From Agreia bicolorata (GTDB taxonomy: Bacteria > Actinomycetota > Actinomycetes > Actinomycetales > Microbacteriaceae): 64,000 nucleotides of DNA. The number at the start of each line of letters is the position of its first letter. Positions within the stretch are counted from its first letter, which is position 1. The notes under the pieces are model-generated. The model saw only the letters and a program-made list of their open reading frames with translations. It was not told the DNA's origin and made no database searches. Location: the NCBI RefSeq assembly GCF_000938265.1, contig NZ_JYFC01000009.1, positions 1 through 64,000 on the forward strand, in the 5' to 3' direction. Shown in pieces: positions 57,942-64,000 of this stretch. The translations under genes and the position numbers were made by a program.

Positions 57942-58837
57942 CCGACCCGGGCACAGACGGTCTGGCAGCCTCTCGACGAAGTCTGGCACCTCGAGTGAGC
58001 CGCACGATCGACGCACACGTTCATCTGTGGAATCGCGCGACCGACCCGCAGCCCTGGATCGAACCGGCGACGATGGCGGTGATCGACCGCGACTTCTCTG
58101 CCGCTGATCTGCGGGTGATGCTCGCGGATACCGGGGTCGATCAGGCCGTCGTCGTGCAGTCGTCGAACAGCGCCGGCGAGACGGCTCGTCTGCTGCAGCT
58201 CGCGGTTGACGACGATGCGATCGCCGGAGTCGTCGGCTGGCTCGATCTCACCGGTGACGTGAGAGAGCAGCTCGATCGCATTCCCGAGCGGCTTCGGCGC
58301 ACGCTCGTCGGCGTTCGTCACCTCGTGCACATCGACCCCGACGAGAACTGGCTGGAGAGCGCGGAGGTGCATCGGGGGCTGACCGCGCTGGGCGAGGCGA
58401 ACCTCTCGTTCGACCTGGTGGTGCGCTGGTGGCAGCTGGAGTCGGCGGCGCGAACGGCGGCCCGGCATCCGGAACTCACTTTTGTGCTCGACCATCTCGG
58501 CGGCGTGCCTGATGACGCCGACGATCTGTCGCGCTGGGAGGAGGGTCTGCGGGCCCTTGCCGCGCACGGGAACGTGAGTGCCAAACTCAGCGGAGTCTCC
58601 GCCTTCATCGGCGGTGAATCGGGGGTCGGCCTCGGTCTTGTCATCGACGCGGCGTTCGGCGCATTTGGTGCGTTGCGGCTGATGTATGGTTCCGATTGGC
58701 CGCTGAGCCAGCTCGGTGCCGGGGTCCTCGCGTGGCGCGGCTACGTGCAGGATGTCCTGGCGAGCGTGAGTGCAGATGATCGAGACGCAATTCTGGGCGC
58801 GAATGCCGCCCGCCTCTACAGATTGGACCCGAGATGA
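57938..58837 (+). CDS. Amidohydrolase, probable sugar-acid lactonase (L-fucono-lactonase type)
   Basis: A 299-residue TIM-barrel hydrolase of the amidohydrolase-2 family. Metal/active-site elements are IDAHVHLWNR (about residue 24), VVVQSSNSAGET, GVRHLVHIDPDENWL, LTFVLDHLGG and MYGSDWPLSQLG. In sugar clusters with an aldo/keto reductase and enolase-type dehydratase, this family hydrolyses L-fucono-1,5-lactone or related lactones. GTG at 57938 is chosen: GGAGGT is 5 bases upstream and it overlaps the small gene's stop. A GTG at 57995 is the alternative. It overlaps the next gene by ATGA. Confidence 0.88.
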   Translation: MTDPGTDGLAASRRSLAPRVSRTIDAHVHLWNRATDPQPWIEPATMAVIDRDFSAADLRVMLADTGVDQAVVVQSSNSAGETARLLQLAVDDDAIAGVVGWLDLTGDVREQLDRIPERLRRTLVGVRHLVHIDPDENWLESAEVHRGLTALGEANLSFDLVVRWWQLESAARTAARHPELTFVLDHLGGVPDDADDLSRWEEGLRALAAHGNVSAKLSGVSAFIGGESGVGLGLVIDAAFGAFGALRLMYGSDWPLSQLGAGVLAWRGYVQDVLASVSADDRDAILGANAARLYRLDPR

Positions 58838-59820
58838 GTGACCTGTTTCAGCGCGTGGAGCGCACGCCTACCCCGTTCGCCCAGATCGGCCTCGGTGGTG
58901 GGCCGCTCGGCAACTTCGGAAGTGCGATCAGCGATGAGGCGGCGCAGGCGACGATCGAGCGAGCGTGGGAGAGGGGCATCCGGTACTTCGACACGGCCCC
59001 GCACTACGGACTCGGCCTCTCGGAGCGTCGTCTCGGGGCCGGCCTCGCCGGACGCAAGCGGGAAGACTTCGTCGTGTCGAGCAAGGTCGGCCGACTCATT
59101 GTGCCGGCAGAGAACCCGCAGGAGTTCGACGACGACGGCTTCGTCGTGCCGGGTGACCTCGCCAGACAGTGGGACTTCTCTTTCTCGGGCGTCGAGCGTT
59201 CGCTCGACGAGAGCCTCGAGCGCCTTGGGCTCGACTTCATCGACGTGCTGCTCGTGCACGACCCCGACCAGGCGTGGCCGGGCGCCGGCAGCGAGGGCCT
59301 CGAGTCTCTCGCTGCGCTCAAAGCAGACGGCCGGGTGAAGGCCATCGGCATCGGCACCAACTCCGTGGTGGGCCTCGATGCGCACATCCAGGCGGGCACC
59401 CTCGATGTGATCATGCTGGCGAACAGGTACAGCCTGCTGACCCAGGATGCCGTCGCGAGCGTTCTCGAGCCGGCCGCGGCCGCCGGGGTGGCCGTCGTGG
59501 CGGTCGGAGTTTTCGGCACGGGGCTGCTCGCTTCGCCGAGGCCGCAGGCTGGAGCGACTCTGGAGTACCGGGCCGCCGACGCTGATGCTCTGGCCCGTGC
59601 GGCTGCGATCGCGGACATCTGCGAGGCCCACGGGGTCGACCTGCCGACGGCAGCGCTGGCGTATCCGCTGCGGCACCCCGCGGTCACCGCGGTGGCGCTG
59701 GGCATGAGGTCACCCGAGGAGGTCGACCAGAACGTGGCGCGCGCCACGACCGAGGTGCCGCCCGCCCTGTGGACCGCGCTCGCGGACGCAGGGCTGGTGC
59801 CGGGCGGGCCCGTCGCCTAG
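58834..59820 (+). CDS. Aldo/keto reductase, probable L-fucose/D-threo-aldose 1-dehydrogenase
   Basis: A 328-residue AKR. It opens IGLGGGPLGNFGSAISDEAAQATIERAWERGIRYFDTAPHYG with catalytic Asp and Tyr, and has Lys in VVSSKVGRL and His in LLVHDPDQ. The YRADADALA-like region and GLGLSERRLGAGL resemble L-fucose/L-galactose dehydrogenases (AKR of the D-threo-aldose 1-dehydrogenase group). It would oxidise the sugar at C1 to the lactone hydrolysed by the upstream gene product. The stop is immediately followed by hairpin H. Confidence 0.9.
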   Translation: MSDLFQRVERTPTPFAQIGLGGGPLGNFGSAISDEAAQATIERAWERGIRYFDTAPHYGLGLSERRLGAGLAGRKREDFVVSSKVGRLIVPAENPQEFDDDGFVVPGDLARQWDFSFSGVERSLDESLERLGLDFIDVLLVHDPDQAWPGAGSEGLESLAALKADGRVKAIGIGTNSVVGLDAHIQAGTLDVIMLANRYSLLTQDAVASVLEPAAAAGVAVVAVGVFGTGLLASPRPQAGATLEYRAADADALARAAAIADICEAHGVDLPTAALAYPLRHPAVTAVALGMRSPEEVDQNVARATTEVPPALWTALADAGLVPGGPVA

Positions 59821-59887
59821 CGAACGCGCCGTTAGCGGGCACACGCGCTGCTCAGAGTGGCGCGCTCGCCCGCTGATGGCGCGTTCG
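59821..59887. repeat. Long hairpin H (REP-like), first copy
   Basis: CGAACGCGCCGTTAGCGGGC (59821-59840) pairs over all 20 positions with 59868-59887, including two G-T wobbles. An inner CGCGC/GCGCG stem adds to it. It begins at the base after the reductase stop and ends 18 bases before the convergent regulator stop. It is homologous to the element at 63946. Confidence 0.85.
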
Positions 59888-59904
59888 GGCCGGACTGATG
59901 CTGG

Positions 59905-60213
59905 TTACGACAGCCCCGCGATCTCGCGCAGAGTCGCCAGGTGGGCCTTCCATGCGGTGCGGCCCTGCTTGGTGAGGGTGAGCGAGGTGCGGGGCATCTT
60001 TCCGGCGAACGATTTTCCGACCGCCAGGTATCCGGCGCCCTCGAGCAACGAGACCTGCTTGCTCAGGGCGGAGTCCGTGATCTCGACGGCGTCGCGAACC
60101 TCTTTGAACGACAGGGTCGACGCGCGATCGAGCGCAGCCACGATCGAAAATCGCACGGGGTTCTGCAGCAGCTCGTCGAGGCGGTGACGCGGGTGCTGTT
60201 CGACGGCGGTCAC
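59905..60213 (-). CDS. Winged-helix regulator (HTH_34/MarR-like)
   Basis: A 102-residue regulator. LDELLQNPVRFSIVAALDRAS opens a winged helix with recognition helix VEITDSALSKQVSLLEGAGYL and wing KSFAGKMPRTSLTLTKQGRTAWK. This small family often pairs with a membrane protein gene. The GTG start at 60213 overlaps the membrane protein stop as GTGA. Direct repeats at 60672 are a plausible target. Confidence 0.86.
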   Translation of the reverse strand: MTAVEQHPRHRLDELLQNPVRFSIVAALDRASTLSFKEVRDAVEITDSALSKQVSLLEGAGYLAVGKSFAGKMPRTSLTLTKQGRTAWKAHLATLREIAGLS

Positions 60214-60641
60214 GGGCGGGCCTCGCGAGCAGCGCAGGCCATGGTGACGAGCAGGATGAGTGCCGAGGTGAGGCCCGATGCGAGCACCGAGCCGTGAGCC
60301 CAGATCACCACGGAGATGGCCGCGGCGTAGGTCGCGAACCAGGCAGCGATGTAGGCGGTCCAGCGGCGCCCGCGAGAGAAGGCAGAGCGCCCTCGGATCG
60401 TGATCATGAAGAACATGATGAGCGCGAACGTCACGGTCAGCGTGCCGAAGTAGGCCAGGCCGAACGCGTTTCCGGTCGTGAGTCCCATGGCGAGCGTTCC
60501 CATCGAGGTCGCGACACCGAGCGCGAGGATGAACGTGATGTACGGCCAGCGCGTGGCGTTGTGGGCGGAGCGGCTGAGGTGCTCCGCGCGATCGAGAAGC
60601 ACCTGCGCTTCGGCCGGGGCTACGGGGGTGGTGTCGCTCAC
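60210..60641 (-). CDS. Four-helix membrane protein paired with the regulator
   Basis: A 143-residue membrane protein. A 35-residue hydrophilic start (EAQVLLDRAEHLSRSAHNATRWP) precedes four helices: YITFILALGVATSMGTLAMGL, AFGLAYFGTLTVTFALIMFF, WTAYIAAWFATYAAAISVVIW and VLASGLTSALILLVTMA. The same layout recurs in membrane proteins placed before small winged-helix regulators in actinobacteria; function unknown. GTG at 60641 is chosen because GAGGAGA stands 6 bases before it. Confidence 0.82.
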   Translation of the reverse strand: MSDTTPVAPAEAQVLLDRAEHLSRSAHNATRWPYITFILALGVATSMGTLAMGLTTGNAFGLAYFGTLTVTFALIMFFMITIRGRSAFSRGRRWTAYIAAWFATYAAAISVVIWAHGSVLASGLTSALILLVTMACAAREARP

Positions 60642-60671
60642 GGTGATCTCCTCGTCGTTGCCTCCAGTGTC

Positions 60672-60705
60672 GCAAGTACTTTCCATTTAAGCAAGTACTT
60701 TCCAT
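60672..60705. promoter_or_regulatory. Direct repeat operator candidate
   Basis: GCAAGTACTTTCCAT occurs at 60672-60686 and again at 60691-60705, 19 bases apart. Each copy holds the palindrome AAGTACTT. The pair lies between the divergent membrane-protein/regulator operon and the gene at 60741, so it can control both. A partial third unit (CAAGTA) follows at 60709. Confidence 0.72.
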
Positions 60706-60740
60706 GAACAAGTAAGAAGACATGGGGGAGAATCGAGCCC

Positions 60741-61721
60741 GTGAAGCTGTCGTTGGTTGCTGAGGTGTCGTTGCCGGAAGGCGTTGACGCGTTCCACTTG
60801 CCCAAGACCGCTCTGGTCGCTGGGGACGGAGCGCTCTGGGGTGTCGTGAACGTCAAAGACCACGACGAGTGGGAGACCTGGATCGTTCGTGCGGACCGAG
60901 AAGGCCTGTCGCATCACGCGCTGTCGGCATCAGATGTCGAAGACGTCTTCAGCGGGCAGGTGATCGTCGACGTGGGAGGTGGATCGGTCGCTGTTGTGCT
61001 CTCGACCGATGCGGTGCGGGTTCTCGACGCTGCGTGCTCCGTTGTCGCCGATCATGTGATCGAGGGGGCCCACGAGTTGCGTCAGGCGGAGCTGCAACTC
61101 ACACCGAGCACGGCACGGGGCGAGCGCGGCGGAGCCTATGTTCTACGCCTAGGTTCGAGATTTGGCGCACGTACTCTCGTTCCTCTGAGGATCGACCTCA
61201 CCGCCGGCTTGGCCAGCTGGGGCACTCCTTTCGGCCTCGACCCTTCCGCGTATCCCGTGGATAGGTATGGCAGCGACGACTTCGACGGCAACGGTGACCC
61301 GACGCCGCCGATTGTCGGCGACGTCGCGAACTTCGATGGCGGCATCCTCGTCTCTACCGAGGGCTCGAACGAGTTCGTGCTCCGCTACGGCGCGGACTTC
61401 TTCACCGTCGACCGGGTGAACGAAGACGGGAGTGTTGCGGAGCGGATCCACGAACAGTTCGGGTGGAAGCGAATGCCGGGAAAGCACGGCTGGCAGGGGC
61501 GCATCACATCGGACGGCGACGCGGTCATAGTGACCCCGGTGTTCTCTTCGGGAGAGTGGAAGGGCAAGCAGAGAATCCTCTCCTTCGCAGACGGCTCCTT
61601 CGAGGCCCTGTCCATGCCGCGCGGGGCGTCGAAGAGCACGCTTCTTGACGTTCGTGACGGGCGGGCATGGCTCTTCGACGGTCGCACTCGACTGCTGTAT
61701 TGCGATCTGTCGGGCGAATGA
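60741..61721 (+). CDS. Hypothetical beta-rich protein
   Basis: A 326-residue soluble protein I do not recognise. It consists of short strands separated by turns with repeating aromatic/acidic patterns (DGALWGVVNVKDHDEWETWIV, GQVIVDVGGGSVAVVLS, GDAVIVTPVFSSGEWKGKQRILS, DVRDGRAWLFDGRTRLLYC), suggesting a beta-propeller of about six blades. There is no signal peptide. The start is GTG with GGGGGAG upstream. Sharing the divergent promoter with the regulator unit suggests joint control. No catalytic motif is seen. Confidence 0.7.
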   Translation: MKLSLVAEVSLPEGVDAFHLPKTALVAGDGALWGVVNVKDHDEWETWIVRADREGLSHHALSASDVEDVFSGQVIVDVGGGSVAVVLSTDAVRVLDAACSVVADHVIEGAHELRQAELQLTPSTARGERGGAYVLRLGSRFGARTLVPLRIDLTAGLASWGTPFGLDPSAYPVDRYGSDDFDGNGDPTPPIVGDVANFDGGILVSTEGSNEFVLRYGADFFTVDRVNEDGSVAERIHEQFGWKRMPGKHGWQGRITSDGDAVIVTPVFSSGEWKGKQRILSFADGSFEALSMPRGASKSTLLDVRDGRAWLFDGRTRLLYCDLSGE

Positions 61722-61808
61722 TCGCTCAACGCGAGCGGCATCCGTTACTTAACGAGAAAAAGGACCGCCGTGGGGCATGTCCTTGCATTTCCAGATTATA
61801 GGTGAGAG

Positions 61809-61829
61809 GGGGTCTTGCGGCAAGACCCC
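61809..61829. promoter_or_regulatory. Rifamycin-associated element (RAE) before helR
   Basis: The 21 bases GGGGTCTTGCGGCAAGACCCC form a perfect palindrome about a central G. They contain the core of the known actinobacterial rifamycin-associated element GGGGCTTGCGGCAAGGCCC. RAEs precede rifamycin-inducible genes, among them helR. It lies 57 bases before the helR ATG. Confidence 0.9.
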
Positions 61830-61886
61830 GGTAGGGGCGCAGACTGGGCGGTCGTGACCGCAGCCGACGAAGTGGAGTCGCCCCCC

Positions 61887-64000
61887 ATGACCGTGTCAGC
61901 TCATGTTTTCGCCCTGCCCGCAGCGCTTGCCGCGAAGGCAGACGCTGCCCTCATTGCCGACGACGAGCGGCATTTCGAAGCCATTGAGCGGAGCCTTGCG
62001 CAGTCGAAAACCGAGGTGTCTGCCAGTCTCGATAAGGCGAAGCTCGCACCGGCCGGCGCCGGTCAGGGCGCGCTCGACCGCGACTTCGAGGTGCACCGGC
62101 TGTCGGCGAGGCTGCGCGCGCTCAGTCGGTTCGGGCTCGATCTGTGTCTCGGCAGGATGGTTCCCGGTGAGGGCGACCCGGTCTACGTGGGGCGGTTCGG
62201 CCTCACCGACTCCGACGGCCGCCGCCTTGTTCTCGACTGGCGTTCGCCCGCGGCCGAGCCGTTCTTCGGCGCCACCCACGCGCATCCGATGGGCCTTCGC
62301 AGCCGGCGCCGCTATCGCTGGACGCTCGGGCGCATCACCGACTACTGGGACGAGCTCTTCGTCACCGACGAGCTCGCCGAGCGCGAGACGCGTGCCGGCC
62401 GCGCGGCGCTCGACGACCAGTCGGCGTTCATCGCCAGCCTCGGCAGCAGTCGCTCGCCCCGCATGCGCGACGTGCTCGGCACGATTCAGGCAGATCAGGA
62501 TGCGATCATCCGGGCTGGTTCGCGCGGCGCGCTCGTCGTAGACGGCGGGCCTGGAACCGGCAAGACCGTCGTGGCGCTGCACCGCACCGCCTACCTCCTC
62601 TACTCCGACCCACGGCTGGCCGGTCAGCACGGCGGAGTGCTCTTTGTGGGGCCGAGCCCGGCATACCTCGCCTACGTCTCCGACGTGCTGCCGAGCCTCG
62701 GCGAAGAGAGCGTGCAGACCTGCTCGCTGCGCGAGCTGGTGGCGGAGGGTGAGCGGGCGGTCGTCGAGACCGATCCTGCGGTGGCCGAGCTGAAGGCATC
62801 CATCGATGTGACCCGCGTGATCGAGGCGGCCGTGCGGTCGTACGAGCGGCCGCCGTCTACCGGGCTCGCCATCGAGACCGACTGGGCCGACCTCTGGGTC
62901 GACCCGGCCGACTGGGCCGATGCGTTCGACGCGGCCGACCCCGGGGCGGCGCATAACGAGGCCCGAGACCAGGTGTGGGATGCCCTGCTCGACATTCTTC
63001 TCGACCAGCTTCGAGACGCCGACGAGGTGCAGGAGGCGACCGACGAGTTCGACGCCTACGGGTTCGACTCGCGGGGCTCGGGTTCGTCGGGCGTAGAGAC
63101 ATCGGATGCGGGGCTTCGCCGGGCGCTCGCGTCGGACCGCGAGCTCGCGCTGGCTTTCAGCCGCGCGTGGCCATTGGTGGAGGCGTCCGAGCTGGTGCGG
63201 CTGCTGTGGTCGTCGCCGCAGTTTCTGCGGCGGTGCGCACCCGAGCTGACCGACGAGCAGGTCGAGCTGCTGCAGCGAGAGTCATCGGATGAGTGGACCA
63301 CCGCCGATCTTCCCCTTCTCGACCTGGCGCGACGGCGCCTGGGTGACCCGGAGGAGTCGCGTCTGCGACGTCGCAGCGAGGCTGCCGCAGCGGCGGAGCG
63401 CGCCCGCATGAGCGAGGTGATCGACGATCTCATCGCCAACGACGACTCCGACATGAAAGTGATGTCGATGCTGCGGGGGCAGGACCTGCGCAGAGCCCTC
63501 GTCGACGACAGCGCCCTGCCTCAGCGCGATCTCGATCAGCTGGCGGGCCCCTTTGCTCACGTGGTGGTCGACGAGGCCCAGGAACTCACCGATGCCGAGT
63601 GGCAGATGCTGCTCGCCCGTTGCCCTTCGCGCAGCTTCACCATCGTGGGCGACCGCGCCCAGGCAAGACAGGGGTTCTCGGAGTCGTGGGAGGAGCGGCT
63701 CCCGAGGGTGGGGCTCGGCACCGTGACGGTGGCGTCGCTCACGATCAACTACCGCACGCCCGTCGAGGTCATGACTGAGGCGGCACCCGTCATCCGGGCC
63801 GCGCTGCCCGATGCGAACGTGCCCACATCGGTGCGCTCGACCGGCGTGCCAGTGCTTCACGCGGAGGCGTCGCGGCTGGATTCGATCCTCGACGAGTGGC
63901 TCGCGCAGCACGAGGGAATCGCGTGCGTGATCGCGGCGCCGCAGCCGAGCGCGCCGTCAGCGGGCGAGCGCTCCATCGACGACGGCGCGTTCGCCCGCTC
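61887..64000 (+). CDS. helR: RNA polymerase recycling helicase-like ATPase HelR (3' end outside window)
   Basis: A frame of 704 residues without a stop, running off the window. The N-terminus (FALPAALAAKADAALIADDE, HRLSARLRALSRFGLDLCLG) is the HelR form of the HelD family. Walker A is GGPGTGKT (about residue 220), the second part has HVVVDEAQELTDAEW (Walker B), SFTIVGDRAQ, and TINYRTPVEVM (motif IV/V region). HelR displaces rifamycin-blocked RNA polymerase from DNA and gives resistance. ATG 61887 is used; GTG 61854 in frame is an alternative. Just after ACVIAAP the frame passes through the repeat at 63946, so this loop carries an insertion compared with what the family should show next (an RVR-x-L-x-P-E strand). 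Confidence 0.9.
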   Translation, partial: MTVSAHVFALPAALAAKADAALIADDERHFEAIERSLAQSKTEVSASLDKAKLAPAGAGQGALDRDFEVHRLSARLRALSRFGLDLCLGRMVPGEGDPVYVGRFGLTDSDGRRLVLDWRSPAAEPFFGATHAHPMGLRSRRRYRWTLGRITDYWDELFVTDELAERETRAGRAALDDQSAFIASLGSSRSPRMRDVLGTIQADQDAIIRAGSRGALVVDGGPGTGKTVVALHRTAYLLYSDPRLAGQHGGVLFVGPSPAYLAYVSDVLPSLGEESVQTCSLRELVAEGERAVVETDPAVAELKASIDVTRVIEAAVRSYERPPSTGLAIETDWADLWVDPADWADAFDAADPGAAHNEARDQVWDALLDILLDQLRDADEVQEATDEFDAYGFDSRGSGSSGVETSDAGLRRALASDRELALAFSRAWPLVEASELVRLLWSSPQFLRRCAPELTDEQVELLQRESSDEWTTADLPLLDLARRRLGDPEESRLRRRSEAAAAAERARMSEVIDDLIANDDSDMKVMSMLRGQDLRRALVDDSALPQRDLDQLAGPFAHVVVDEAQELTDAEWQMLLARCPSRSFTIVGDRAQARQGFSESWEERLPRVGLGTVTVASLTINYRTPVEVMTEAAPVIRAALPDANVPTSVRSTGVPVLHAEASRLDSILDEWLAQHEGIACVIAAPQPSAPSAGERSIDDGAFAR
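63946..64000. repeat. Long repeat I, homologous to hairpin H, inside helR
   Basis: CGAGCGCGCCGTCAGCGGGC (63946-63965) matches the left arm of hairpin H at 18 of 20 bases; GGCGCGTTCG follows at 63983. CGAGCGCGCCGTC pairs with GACGGCGCGTTCG (63981-63993). The reverse complement of the segment also aligns with H over its right arm (GCTCGCCCGCTGACGGCGCG). It reads in frame as part of helR. The element may continue past the window end. Confidence 0.75.

Noticed and set aside
1-64000. CRISPR arrays, tRNA or rRNA genes, insertion sequences, prophage
   Set aside because: No regularly spaced repeats, no tRNA- or rRNA-like segments and no transposase, integrase or phage structural genes were found by reading.

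Overview
The window is high-GC DNA with strongly G/C-biased third codon positions. I read it as a chromosomal segment of an actinobacterium, probably of the Microbacteriaceae type. Supporting signs are a DtxR/IdeR iron box, an actinobacterial SOS box, a HAIR site next to a CIRCE site on a small heat-shock gene, F420-type oxidoreductases, and a HelR gene preceded by a rifamycin-associated element. Genus assignment is inference. I see no rRNA, tRNA, CRISPR array, insertion sequence or integrated phage.

Layout. 1-4 kb: the 3' end of a secreted protein gene, a stress-type flavin-binding protein, a TerC membrane protein behind a manganese (yybP-ykoY) riboswitch, and a hydrolase/TPR/AHSA1 group. 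4-10 kb: a PIN/Phd toxin-antitoxin pair and an iron-siderophore uptake locus (two permeases, one with an RDD domain fused in front, an ATPase, a binding lipoprotein and a siderophore-interacting reductase) divided by one iron box. 10-20 kb: FBP zinc protein, VOC proteins, a large membrane protein, a UvrA-like ATPase, Hsp20 under CIRCE+HAIR, and a SatD/membrane-protein module flanked by two copies of one inverted repeat. 20-36 kb: Na+/H+ antiporter, a DUF4041-like/GIY-YIG protein, PadR and MarR switches, an SOS-controlled Y-family polymerase, oxidoreductases, a Tat-exported phosphoesterase, a DNA glycosylase, an internally deleted SDR gene and a frameshifted CitE-like gene.

36-43 kb: a nitrilase/APC permease/GntR group, an isochorismatase-like hydrolase and an ArsR-MFS pair. 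42.6-59.8 kb: a sugar catabolic region. It holds an ABC importer, a mutarotase, an enolase-superfamily dehydratase, an exported beta-helix glycosidase-like protein, a GH42 beta-galactosidase, an aldo/keto reductase, a lactonase-type amidohydrolase, an SDR, KDG kinase, KDPG-type aldolase and two FCD GntR regulators. Together they fit release and import of a deoxy- or plant sugar (L-fucose, L-rhamnose or L-galactose are the best guesses) followed by dehydrogenase, lactonase, dehydratase and kinase/aldolase steps. Identical or near-identical 17-bp palindromes sit before the importer and the beta-helix gene. The zinc alcohol dehydrogenase of this region is frameshifted. 59.9-64 kb: a small regulator/membrane pair and the start of helR.

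The most unusual structure is a set of long hairpins placed mostly just after stop codons or between genes. Two tandem ones (10899-11018) share the same arms apart from three positions that change together on both sides. One pair (59821 and 63946) is clearly homologous, and the second copy lies in frame inside helR.
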